This document shows positions 39,501 through 53,400 of a stretch of 64,000 nt of DNA, piece by piece. Each line of letters begins with the position of its first letter. Within the stretch, counting starts at the first letter, position 1. The notes under the pieces were generated by a model that worked only from the letters and a program-made list of their open reading frames with translations, was not told where the DNA came from and made no database searches. Made by a program: the position numbers and the translations under genes. Source of the DNA: Phoronis australis (Eukaryota > Phoronida > Phoronidae); contig NMRA01000492.1 of NCBI GenBank assembly GCA_002633005.1, forward strand, positions 209,418 to 273,417, in the 5' to 3' direction.

Positions 39501-42500
39501 TACCACACCGCTTGACCAAAGCTCCATGATCTTAGCAACAGTATTCAGTCAAGCTGATGTATATGAGCTGCAGACAAGACGTTGTTCAATGCCAGTCATT
39601 ACTTCCAATATATGACAGTATCTACCAGTATCAAGCTTTACTGATAATGATGATGTTGATAAAAATTAAAAAGACCAAATCATTATTAATATACAGAATG
39701 GTCACTTACAGCATTTGACAAGTGTCAAGTCAAGGCATAACCAACAGAAGATATCAATTATAGGACTAGTGAAATGCAATATTTACTCTGTTCATCCTGC
39801 TGCTATTATTATCCAGAATGTTGCCATTATCGTGAATACAACTGTTATCCAGAACGTTACAATTATCCTGAACGCTAATATTATCCTGAAGTAACATCTG
39901 CTCCCTGATAACAAAGCATGACACAAAGCACCATTCACAAAATAGGAAATGACATGTCACAGAACCAAAACGTTCCATTTCAAGATTCTTACCTGCACTT
40001 GACGCATACTGAAGAGATGGCTTTTAGTAATGTTTCCTGAAACAGACACGTTGCCAGTACTATACATGAACGAGGATATAGAACAATTTGTTATTACACT
40101 TCAAGTGATGTTCAACACTATGTAGGCAGAAAGGGTTTGATGGTCTTAGCACTGAGGTTGGCAATGAAAGGAAAGCACAATGCAGTGATATTCAGTCTTC
40201 CACTAATATCCACGTGAAATATTGAAACTTCATTTAATTGCCATTCCATCAGTTTAAGTTCAATGGAAAAATTAAGATGCCTTTTAATGCTGGCTATAAT
40301 GTTCACATGTGTCACAAAGGAAAAAGACAGTCATTCCTGAATGCAGCATTTCACCCTGTTTGGTGGGCTAAAAAACAAAAATGTACTCTTACAAAATCAG
40401 TCACACGATATTTTGTACCAAGATAACATTCTATTTTAGCTACCGACAAGAGCATCATGGTGAATTTTAAAATCATTTCATGGCGTATGGACACATTGTC
40501 TGTGCAAGAGCAATTGACTTTAATTTTGGGTATGGGGGGTTGGGGGGTACTTTTAACATAAACCCCTCCCAAGAACATTCTTCATTTTAAGGTTCCATTT
40601 AAAGAAATTAAGATGCAAGAAATGAAAACTCAACTCTCAAACTTTTTGGAGTTAATTTGCAAAGGGTGCCATAAAATCCAGATATGTGAACTGCACAAAA
40701 TTTCAGATCCACAAATTGAAGTCAGCACATTTTATGAACATACAATTAGAAATTACCTTGCCCGTCCAAGTTCTGCCAGTCAGTCCAGAAAGCAGAGCTG
40801 CTAGCAGCGCCCCTAGGTGGGGCTGGGTCAAACTAGAACCTAACTTGGAGGCCACAGTGCTCATGGCAGAGGCCGCCTGGGCCTTCATCAGCCACGACTG
40901 TGATTGGCTGGCTGTCTGGGTGATCTCCACCAGTTCTGTCAGCAGCAGTCTGATACCGCCCTCTGTGCCTGGAAACAGAAACTACAGGGTGAATGCTTAG
41001 AACACATAAGAGGAAATTTCAGAAGGGCTTTTGTTAATAATAATTCAAACTTCATCGCACTACATTAAAACAGCAGAGTTTAAATTACATGGCATGATGC
41101 AAAGTGTACAGTAACCAGGCCACGTGTTTTGGTATGCCAGTCTCCACCTTGTTACCAGAAAGTTGCCCACTTTCCACTCATGTGGGAACCTCGGGCAAAT
41201 GATTTTTTCAACCGAAGTCTAACTCTTGTCGCTACAGCAGAGAACAGCCATGCCTGCACTGCCACCTGAAGGATGTCTGCACCATTACCTGGTGTAGCGT
41301 CCAGCCATACTTCCTCCCAGATTGCCTTATTGTCCCCTTCTTCGTGCATGGCTAGGAACACCAGCGGTAGTGCTTGAGCTGAGTGACGCTTCAGCACGTC
41401 TGGGCTGTTCTGTCCAATAGCCTGCAAGGTGACACCACACGCCTGACGGACTGTCTCGTCTGAAACACAAAAGGAACTCACTAGAACTTCAAAAAAACCG
41501 CACATCATTGTCAAAGGGAAAGTGATGCTACTGTGATTCTCTGATGAACAAAGTTGATGCACATTGACCAAGTGGTTAAAGTAAAAGAAACTATCAAGAA
41601 GAAATGAATTGCATATCATGTCTTTGTGAGGCACTGCTCACAAGCCCCACCCCCCGCCCCTCGTTTGATGCCTAAATTGGGCAACATGGGTCGCTTGGGA
41701 GCTTGCATCGGCTCAAACAGGCAGCCAACAAAATTAGGGGCTTGTAAAAATGCACAATACTATAAAAGAGGCTAAGAGAGAACTACTGAACAATCACACC
41801 TTCAAGTTACTGCCACGATCATAATGAAGACAGTTCAAAGCCGCCATTATCACAGCCCACACTACGGCCACCTCCCTCCTACCTTCTTTCTCCATGTACC
41901 AAGTTTTCAAGCGGTTAATCAACTTCTCCACACTGGTGTCCTTAGCAACCTTCACCAAGTTCCCAATGGCGCCAGCATAACTCTTGCGCACTGCGGCACT
42001 CCTGTCTCCAAGTCCATTCAGTAGTGCAGCCAACAGCTTGCCTGGAACAACAGCAAGTTGCCAGCAAACATTTCCTTTTTCTTTGTCCATTATACCGTAT
42101 TTACCAAATTAGCCAGGTTTAACGTTCAGAGTTTGAAAAGGAAACTCACAAACGACAGGGATGGGTATTAAGCCAAGCATAGTCAATAACTAATGTAAAT
42201 AGCAACAAAACTTTGAGTTCAGGTTTGAAACTTAATATCTAAACGGCTTTAACAACTTCCGGCAAATTGCATTCTCAGATCAACTGCTTCATATGCATTG
42301 GCACACTAAGCAGAAAATATTTTGTTCCGTAGCCACAATACGTTACTGAAACTCGAACTTTCTGCTCACAAGAACATGAATGCAATCCTTACCGAATTAA
42401 TTGGGAGTTGGCACATAATCACATTACAATCTCTTAATGAGACGTCGTAAGGAGTCCACAATACGTGTCAACAGACAAAATGACACGTCATGCCAGGTAA

Positions 42501-44427
42501 TGCCCAACATGAAACATTACGATGGATCATTCTTACTAGGTACTCTGATGAGGAATAGCACTCTGTCAACAAAAGGAGGAATTTCACATAAGCTTAGCTG
42601 CCATAACTGGGAATTGCTGGTCATATTGTCCGATTATTTTTGGCATGCAATGCAGCTCAATCCCACCACAATGTACTACTGTACAGGAGTAAACTCTATA
42701 GAGGAAAACAATTATTATACACACCTGCAAATGGAGTGACATCTAGAGGACACTGCCTGACGATGGACACTATAAAGCTGGCGCATCCTGCTTTAGTGCC
42801 AATGCCGATTCCACTACGGATGATCTCAGTAAGGCGTGGCACCAGCTGGGGTAGGGTGGTGGTGTCCACATACTGCACACATAGGTTGATGGTCTCCATC
42901 ATAGGAGTGGACTTAGATGCACTGATGCGGGCAGTGTCCAGCTTGTCTAAGGCCGACTGATTGGACGCCACCTGTTGGGCAGATGGGACATTGTGATATG
43001 AAGGGGACAGACTACACTACATAATTAATTTCCCTGAGAAGTGTTATACAGAATTTTCGTTGTTTTTCACATATTAAGTTACATGGCTTAGAAATTGTTG
43101 CCTTGAACAAATCAACATGTCAATAATTAATTCACTCTTGTAAACCACTAGATTAAATTAACACTTCATTTTGGATGTCTAGTCGATGGCTTTGTTAGAT
43201 CTAACTGTCACAACTGAACAAATTGTGGCGACCCACAAACTATCACAGTTTGTGCAGGTCTTCAAAGCACAAATTGTGATATTTTATCATTGAGATAATT
43301 AATGGTTTGTGGGGTTGCACAAACTGCCGCAACCTTCATATTGCTAAAGTTTGCACGGACCTAAATAACACAAATTGTCGGAACATAACCAAGACACAAT
43401 TGGGTGTGAATGGTTCTTCCCCTTAGGGCTCTAAGTTACTCCAGGGATAATACCAACAGATGTGGAAATGTCGGGAATTCTGGGTATCATAATATCCTCT
43501 CTTGTTGAAAACTAAGGCAATCGAGCATCTGGGGAACAAAACAGCAGGAAGTGTTGCATAACTCAGGGTAATATCCTCACCTGAAGGCTGAGGTAGTTGA
43601 GCATCTGTGGCTCCAGGTTGCTCAGCGACTCTAGTAGCGCCACCACGAGGAGAGAGATGTGAGGCTTGAGGTGTGAGCCAGCATTCTTACTCATCTTGAC
43701 AAGAGTTTGTAGGCTAGAACATAGTGGACACTTGTCAGTAATTGTAGATAAAAGACTTGCTGAGATGGACACAGCAATTATTCAATGATACACAGTCAAA
43801 TATTCTGGCCATACTCTGAGAATAGTATGACAAGAGACCTAGGACTGTGTCTCCAAAGCTTTACCCAAGCCTCTACTCAAAGATCGACCAATCATACAAA
43901 AGGAAATCATTCAAAATCCAATTAATGTGTATGGCTAAACACCAGTCTAGCCATTGAGTAAAGCTTGATGAAATGGGCTCCGATGTAGTGGTCAGACCAA
44001 CCATGATCATGTTAAAGTCATTGGCAAGAGAATTCATGAACCTAGTGACAACAACATGTACCACCCTGAACAAAAACTTAAAGCTGCACCTAGCCCTGTT
44101 AATGGAAACTTTACATGTTGTTCCAAGACAAATACAAATCCAGTTAGTGATACTAAGTTTCATACTTGTGGATAAACTGGACGAAATAGAATTTTGCCCG
44201 TTGACCACATTGTTTGAAGAATGACCCTAGGTGACACAAAATACACGAATGTCACGTGACATCCATCAAACACCAAATAAAAGAGCATCACAGATAATGT
44301 CGCACCTTATGGCTCGTACTTCCTGCACAGAGCTCGCCAGCCCAGACTTGAGCAGCGTGGGAAGGACTGTGCTGACAGCCTGTTCACCCACCGAGCCATT
44401 GTTGACATCACAGATACGAATGGACAC
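33507..44427 (-). CDS. ECPAS: ECM29 exons 21-32 and stop (residues 879-1479)
   Basis: The exons are 44306-44427, 43581-43713, 42725-42971, 41883-42041, 41289-41459, 40757-40968, 39993-40036, 38863-39052, 38275-38386, 35474-35579, 34367-34536 and 33507-33646. Conserved stretches include [79 protein letters not shown] and [15 protein letters not shown]. The last exon ends in KKYLEELS and TGA. The exon at 41883 ends at GAA-G before GTAGGA, not at the later in-frame read-through to about 41794, because only this junction restores the family sequence EKEDETVRQ. Confidence 0.93.
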
Positions 44428-47400
44428 CTATGAACAAGACAGGACCAAGTAATACACGCATAGTTGATCAGTTTGTTCCTATGTTTGTAAGGCAGGCACT
44501 TGAGAGCTTCTTTGTTAGGCCAGGAAAAGATTACTTAATTCCAAGATAACACTGTGAATAATCCTCAAGTATTAAAAATCAGTACTGTGTTTTGTAGTTC
44601 CCTCTGCTTTCTATCACAAACTGCTTCACATTACATTTCTGAAACCATAAAATAGTGTTTCTGACAATAATCAAAACTTAAGAACTTTTGGAACATCAAA
44701 AAATTATAAAGTAAATCTTTTCAAAAAATGCTCTAGAGCCAATCCTATGATTTTTTGAGAGTATAAATTGTCATGACATATTTGAAACAGATGTATTACA
44801 CATGTTAAATAAAGTGACAGTAATTCTTTTTACTTTAACGATCGATAACTAACACCAAAAGAATATAAATTAAAAATCCTGGCATGCGATTGTTCTTCAA
44901 GGCATTGAATACTGATTAACACAAAAAGTTTGTAAAAAAGTGGTCTGGTTCCAAAGAAATAAGGAAAATGTGGCAACAGGTATGCCAAAAACATGAATGG
45001 AGATAAACACGCTCAGACACCATTTATGCAATATATTGAACAACTTGTTACTGAAGAAACTATGTCTAACATGTTGACAATCAGATTTTTATCATTTTCT
45101 TGTCAAAAAACTGTCTGTCCCTTTAATACTGACTAACTGGCAGGCGAAGTAACAAAGACTTGCGACATTCATGCAAAGGCATAATTGCTGTTTATAGCCA
45201 AACATCCTTAGAACATATGCATACAAAATCAAACCAATATCCCGGTTACAGATAAATGCAAACAAATAAGAATAAAAAATGCATGCTCTTGCACAGTAAG
45301 AGGTCAGTGTCACGAATTTGAAAGACAGGAACCGGGTCAGATGCTGCCATAGAATTTAATTCAACAGCTGGGTAACTGTTAAGTGCCTTGGTAGATAAGT
45401 ACATAGTTGATGCTTAGACTGGCAGGTATTTTCATTTCATTAGTCAGACATGGTGAATAACTAGATAATTCCTCAACATGACAGTCAGGAAATCTTTGTA
45501 AACAGTACTTCCGTACACTCCATTTTCGCTATGAAAAAACAATTCAGATGTTATCAGTTTACAAAAAAACCTTTGAATGGTTCTACCACAAATTGCACCA
45601 AAGTCACACTTGATGACATCATCATGTTAATTCAGCCATAGACTTACAATAAGTTTTTACACAGTCACTTACTCTGCTTAGTGTCTTACAAGCAACTTCG
45701 GCAGCCTTTCTCACCGATTCCTGGAATGTAAACAATAACCGTCCAAAGTCAGTAGTTCAACAAAATACTAAGGATTCTTCTTATACCACATATACTTTAA
45801 AAGTTTGGGGGCACGGGTGCTTTACAATCTACTGATGCTTTTGTGAATATTTTAGAACAGTATTATGTCACAGAGAAATATATATTTCGAAAAATAGACA
45901 GTTTGATTGATTTAGAAATAGATGGCTAAATTTTTATCACATAACTGAAAATTTGAGTGACCGTGTGCATGTATGTGTTCATTGTGATTTACATTCATTG
46001 TAATATTACTTATTAATAATAAATGTATAAAAAAGAATTTGTGATCTGACACGCATGCACACAACACACTGTAATACCATTATAATAAAAATTAGCAACA
46101 TTTGCTAGTTGATTAAGAACCAGATTCTTTATTCAGCAGCAAAACATTCCTGAAACTAACATGTCCACACTAAATAATATCTCAAATGTCTCTGCTTATT
46201 ACCAAAAACAATTATTAAACTTAAAGTGAAAAAGGTTTGGTTTAAAATTGAAAAAATTCTGCAAATGACAGTACAATCATGTACAATTATGTTTCGCCCT
46301 CTGACTCACTCCATTCGAGGGGGGGTTGTCATCTCCCCATGTTATCAGCAACTATTTGACAATCTCTCAAGTTGTTCACTTGACAAGAGTAAATGTGATG
46401 ATTGTAAAGCCCTGTCTGCACACTCTGCCTTTCTGAATACAATGTCGTAATAACTAATCCGTCTGTGCAGACAAGTGTTCTGACCGGAATTTTAAAGCAA
46501 AGGTCGTGCACTTCGTTCAACTTTCATATGACTGAGGAGAAATCGTAAACAGCTTTTAAACAATTGTTTTTTTACTATGATTGTTGAATACAAAGTTGAT
46601 CCAAAGCTGCATACAAATAACTCGAATGCGTGAACAGGGCTTAACAAAAACTGTAGCGTCAAAGATGTCACACATTAGTAAACCGACGACTTGCCTTAAT
46701 GTCATCTAACACTTTGAGTAGTGTTTCCCACAATGCACCAAGTTGATCGATGACATCATCAAGGGGACGACCTCTCAAGAGGTCATTCACAGCCATGCAG
46801 CTGGAAAAAAGAACAGACAATTAGCCACTGTCTGCAAATAAGTCCAGCTTTACTCAGATCAGTAACCAAACCAGTCATAGTAAACAATGCCTTCACGCAT
46901 GATAATTGAATATACAGAGTTCACATTTGAACACGTTTTGTGACTGTAGAGCAAACATATCGAGGAAAAATTTGAAGGCACAAAATCATTGGATGTTGAT
47001 TTTCTGTAGATGTCCCCCGTAATTTACTTGAAGGTAGCACAGTCTTCAGTCCTGTGGGGACGACAGTTCATGAGTTTCTCATTATCAAACTTTAACTCTG
47101 AATCAGTCGACCCGTCTGTTAGAGACAACATAAATCTTTGTTCTCTCGAGTACAGAAATGACAATTATTTGAGTCCATCCTTTCGTGGTGCATACCAACC
47201 AGAAGGACCATATGATAAAAATCCATCTCCCTAGAAAGCATTCCTCCCTCATCCCACCCACATTAACACAAAACAACACCTCCCAATCACACACACTCTC
47301 AGCACGGCATTGTTCTCAGCCTCTCCACTCAACTGGACTCCCACCCCTCCACCCACCTGGGCTCTAACCCCTCCACTCAACAGTACTCCCACCCCCTCCA

Positions 47401-50400
47401 CTCACCTGGATTCCCGCACCCTCCACTGACCATTAGTCAGGTTCTTGACCAGGTCAGTCATGATGTCGCGCAGGTACTTCTCCACGGTGCCCTTGTTGTC
47501 CGTCACCAACGAGTTCCATATGCTGGTCATAGCCTGTTGTATGCGGGGGTTGGGGTCGAACTGGTACCTGTAGAGGCGAGGCACGATTTGCCCCAGATAA
47601 GGTGCCATCTGTTGACCGGCTTGGGATGCAATGGTGGAGAAGCCGAAGGCAGCACCCTGAGAAGAAATATCANNNNNNNNNNNNNNNNNNNNNNNNNNNN
47701 NNNNNNNNNNNNNNNNNNNNNNNNNNNNNNNNNNNNNNNNNNNNNNNNNNNNNNNNNNNNNNNNNNNNNNNNNNNNNNNNNNNNNNNNNNNNNNNNNNNN
47801 NNNNNNNNNNNNNNNNNNNNNNNNNNNNNNNNNNNNNNNNNNNNNNNNNNNNNNNNNNNNNNNNNNNNNNNNNNNNNNNNNNNNNNNNNNNNNNNNNNNN
47901 NNNNNNNNNNNNNNNNNNNNNNNNNNNNNNNNNNNNNNNNNNNNNNNNNGTTGTTAACATCATATAAATATACTTACACAATTTCGTAAAGATCCTGCAA
48001 ACGGTTTAGGAGATACAGCCATAGGCGCAAAAAAAACAAAACTGCCACTAGGAGGCGCCACAGTAGTCGAAATCGTCGGAAAATCATCGTCAACCGTCCT
48101 CTACATAGTAAGCACATACATGCCAATTTTCACAATCATCCTTTGAGCGGTTTGGTTGATAGAGGGGTGGAAGCACAAAAACAGACTCGAAAACAGTAAA
48201 AATGGCCACTAGGTGGCGCAAACTATGTCGAATCCATCCGAAAACGGCAGGATAGCGTCATCTCACTACTAGGTGCCTACATACCAAATTTCATGAAAAT
48301 CCGTTCAGGACTTTTGAAGATACAAAGGTAAGCGTAAAAAACTAAAATTGCCACTAGGGGGCACACCGGTAGTCGGATCTGTCCGAAAGTTCGCACATGC
48401 CATCCCATTCATGAATGGAACATATGTGCCAAATTTCATGAACGTATGTCAAAGGGTTTTGGAGATAGAGCAGCGGACGCCGGACGCCAGACGCCGGACA
48501 CCAGACGCCGGACGGACGCCGCCCGGACGGACGGACAGAGATGACGACATAATACGTCCACATATAAATATGTGGGCGCATAATAAAATGATAAAATTGC
48601 CAATAGAGGGGTCGTGGTCTACTTTCGTCACGTCCACATCTGCCAACTTTCATGAAGGTCCTCCAATGGCTTTTGGAGATACAGCTGCAGCAGATTTCAG
48701 ACATCCAGACAGAGATGACTGCAATATGCACCCAGATATGTGTATGTGGGCACAAACATGGTATACAAGAGCAACGTGGAGCATTGAAATGTGCCCACGA
48801 ATGCACCGCAAACAGGGTGATTCTAGGGTTATATATTTGTATCATTACAATGGCCACTAGATGACGCAAAGATGTCCAATCCATCCGAAAATGGGAACAT
48901 GCCACCAATTCCTTAATAGAAAGCTTTCATAAAAAACTGTCAAGGAACTTCAGAGAAACAAAAGGAAAGTAAAAAATGAAATTGCCACTAGGGGGCGCAG
49001 CATTTGTTGGATCCACCTAAAAGTCATCGTGTGTTGTTAAGTTCACGTAAATAACCTTACTAAATTTAATAAAGATCTTCCAATGAGTTTAGGAAATGCA
49101 GCTATGGGCACAAAAAAACTACCACTAAGAGTCAAAGTCGTCATCGTCAACAGTCCTCTTCACACTGAGAACATATAAGCCAATTTTTAAAAGCATCCTT
49201 AGAATGGTTTGGTTGATAGAGGGTGGACACAAAAACAGCGAAAATGGTCACTAGGTGGCCCAAAATACCTTGATTCCATCCAAAAACAGAAGGAAAGCTT
49301 CATCTCACTAAAAGATGCCTATATTCCAAATTTTATGAAATTCCGTTAAGGACCTTTGAAGATACAGACTAAATGTAAAAAATAAGACTGCCACAAAGGG
49401 GCACACTGGTAGTAAGATCCATCCAAAAGTCGTGGTCGTCTGTTGTCAACATACACTTGCTAAATTTAGTAAAGATCCTGTAAATGGTTTAGGAGATGCA
49501 GCCACGGGCACAAAAAAAACAAAACTGCCAATAATCCTTAAAGGGGTTTGGTTGATAAGAGAGGTGGACACCAAAAAACAGACTCGCAAACAATAAAAAT
49601 GGCCACTAGGTGGCTAAACTACATCAAATCCATCCGAAAACAAGAGAATAGCGTCATCTCACTAACAGATGCCTATATGCCAAATTTTATGAAAATCTGT
49701 TGAGGACCTTTGAAGATACAGAGGTAAACGTAAAAAATTAAAATTGCCACCAGGGGGCACACCAGTAGTCTGATGCATCCAAAAGTCGCCATCATCTGTT
49801 GTCAACATCATGTAAATACACTTGCTAATTTAATAAATATCCTGCAAACAATCCAGGAGATACAGCCATGGGCACAAAAAAAACTGCCACTAGGAAGCGC
49901 CGCAGTAGTTGAAGTCATCGGAAAATCATCATGAGTCGTCCCCTTCATAGTAAGAACATACAATCTTCACAATCATCCTTAGAGCGGTTTGGTCGATGGA
50001 GGGGTGGACGCCAAAAAACAGACTCAAAAACAGTAAAAATGGCCACTATGTAGCTCAAATTACGTCGACTCCATCCGGAAAAGGGAGGATAGCGTCATCT
50101 CACTAACAGATGCCTATATTCCAAATTTTATGAAAATACGTTGAGGACTTTTGAAGATGCAGCGGTAAGCGTAAAAAACTAAAATTGCCACTAGAGGGCA
50201 CACTAGAATTCGGATCCATCCGAAAGTTGCTCATGTTGTCCCATCCATGAAAGAAACACATGTGCAAAATTTCATGAACATACGTCAAAGGGTTTTGGTG
50301 ATAGAGCAGCGGATGCTGGATGGACGGACGCCAGATGGACGGAGATGACGACATAATGCGTCCACATATAAATATGTGAGCACATGAAAAACCCACCTTT

Positions 50401-53400
50401 TTGGAGTTCCATACTGCATTGTGATTGGCAAGGTGCATAAACTTGTATATCAGATCTGGCTGATTGAGATCATTGGCTATTGAGCACAACTCTTTATAAG
50501 TCGACAGATTCTTGCTGAAAATACAAAATGTCAGTTATTAAATGAGATATCACTATCATTTTGAGAAAGAAGTTTTCACCCAATAAGTAAGTGATAACCG
50601 ACCGATTTTGAAGACTCGTGATGTTTTCTGCTTTTTCTTGGCTTCAGCAACTAGACTTAATTTCAACTTAGGAACACGAGTTCTGGAAAACAGCTTGGCG
50701 AATTTCACTGAAACTTTTCAATTTATTATACATCAATCCCAAAAACAATGTTGGAAGTTTCCTTTTAAACGCCTAGTTTTTGCGCACCGTAACATAGACA
50801 AATATGACTGCTATTCTTTACAAAAATACCTTACATTTTGCGAGTTAATTCGACATAGAAACCACACTACATTAGTAAAAAAATCCTAACAGGTGAAATT
50901 GTGAAGTTTGCATTTATAAATGGCCTCCTTAAAATCTAACAAGTGGTTAGTTTTCTATGGAAGGACCTTTCTCAAAAATAAAATTTTGAGTTAAAAAGGT
51001 AATAACAATAACAATAGCATCAATACAAAACATATTTTTATAACTTCAGTTCTTTTGTTTCAGCAAATATATACTAGTTGGCCTGTTTTTTGACAAATGA
51101 GTTAGAATGAAAGTCACTAAATAAGGTTTGAGATAACCTTAACACAAGTGGTATAGGTGTGGCCAATACTGGTCTATGCCATCAATACAGAACCCCATCA
51201 ATACAGAACCCCATCAATACAGAACCACCTCAATACGTACCCTTCAGGTGTGGTTCCCAGTTCACCTTCAGAGAAGACTTTAGTGTCGCCAGACACAGGC
51301 TTCTGAGCTCTGGAACATGGTATCACAATTAAAATGCAGACTTGTACACACACGTAAAGACCAACGTGGAATATTAATCATGAGGTATAATGTAGTGTAA
51401 TACAAACTCTGGATTTCTCATTTAAGTGCAGCCCACCATTGAGAAGAAACAACTAGACAAAGACAAAAATATGACGTGTGTAACAAGGCGTTGAGACGTG
51501 CCCACCATTGTACCGCAAGTGGTACAATTCTAAGGGTGTTTTATCACTTTCATATAAATACAGTTAGACTAAAGTGGGGAACAGGGGGTAAGTTGAATCC
51601 ATTAGATAACAGAAATGCCAGCACAATACCAAACTGCATAACAGAATCGTGTTTGGTCAAAATTCGTACAGTTGTTTTGCCAATAATTAATGGACAAAAA
51701 AATTCTTTAGAAAACCAAAGGAGGCAACAAAGGTACCATGGTAGATGAATCTAGATAAGAATCAACTGGTACCGGCACACCCCGGCAATATAGCTACCTC
51801 TGTATCAAATTTCATCATGATCCATCACGCAGATTTCGTCGAGTCAATCAAAAAACTAACAAAGGTAACTACAGATAGATGACAGATGGACTATGCAGTG
51901 CAATGTTGACTATATGCAAGCACATGTTTTTGAGGACACACAAAAACTGAAATCTGTACATGTCACATTTCATTACAGCACATTTGTCCTTGGCTTTGCC
52001 CGATGTCTACAATTCCGTACCCCTGAACGTTTTTATCTTCACATGAAGGGCATACTCCAACTTATACCACACGCTTGTCATATAATTAATGCCCAATGAA
52101 TACTGAACCCGTGCGCTGACTATGACACTGCAAAAAATAGCATGCATTCAAAATTCTCAATTCACTCAACCATAGAAGCCACGCCCACCTTTTGCCAGTC
52201 ATGAGTGTATCCACCAATTCCGACACTAGCTTGTCTTTTTGTGCACTGTCACACTGTTCATAGACCACGCCTAGACCTTTGGAGGCCACATCTTGAGTCA
52301 TCTCTGTCGTGAACAACAATAAGTGATTGGGTAGATTTTCAAGGATATCAAAGTAAGGCAAATCCTGCGTACCTGAGATTTTTGCTCACATCATCACACA
52401 TTTCAGTTACAGCAACAACTAGTGTCTAGAGAGATGTAATGCCATCTTCTTAGCGACAAATTGGGATCATTCAAAAAGCAATGCAGTTGAGGATAGTATT
52501 AACACCGTTGGATTACCTAGAATTAGCAATCTGGAGTAATAACGCCGCATTACCTTTAGTAAAATACAACCGGAAGAATAAGCGACTAGGCGCTATAAGG
52601 TTAAAACTCGACAACAGTGATCTTCTACTGCAGCAAATCTGCCATTTACATGCTAATAAATAATTCTGGTTTGACAGAGTTCTAGAAATTAAGTCTGTCC
52701 TATTTATTTTGAAAAGTACTGCATGAACATAGAGTGAATATAAATAACTATGGGTCTACTCAGTACTATCTCAAGAAGTACTGTGATAGTAGAAAATAAA
52801 ATTTGATGATCACACATGAATAAATCTTGAATACAACTCATCTTACCGTCATTCTCAGACAGAAGAGACACAAATGCTGCCTGGACACTATCCACTTTCT
52901 TCTGTACAGCGGGGTACTGACCGCACTTCTGAATCACCGTTAACAGCCAGACGCAGGCAGCCTAGGGAAGAATACAGCCTCGACTAAGCACTAGTACATT
53001 TATTGCAACATAATAACACAACAAACTGCTCATCGCTGATCTAAAGAAATTGATGAGATAGCATTTTCTACTGAACACCCCTGTTTCTTAGTCATGAATG
53101 ACATTAGGCACAAACAGCCACATGATCCTAACATTACTACTTCTTGAACAATGTACTGTAAAACCAAGGCACCACAAGACTATCACCTAGGAACATACCA
53201 AGTCAACACTTGATACACGCCACTCACAATGTGTCATGAGCCATTCTGAGTCCTAAAACTCATACTCTAGAAAGTATTCAAGTTTATCCAGAGCCCCAAG
53301 CCAACCCAAAACAAAAAAAAATGTTTACAGTGTTCAAAGAAGATGTAAGATTAAGGTAAGGCCAACCCAAGATTATAGAGTTAACGACAGCACAATAACT

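Noticed and set aside
41794-41882. Read-through of the ECM29 exon 41883-42041 to 41794
   Set aside because: The extension does not look like ECM29, and only the donor at 41881-41882 joins in phase to the next exon.
47537-47989. Open frames across the second assembly gap
   Set aside because: These are artefacts of N; the true coding strand here is minus.
48354-48908. Long minus-strand open frame (184 codons)
   Set aside because: It lies wholly inside the CTCF-like repeat and the CGGACGCC tandem; composition is repeat-derived with no family motifs.
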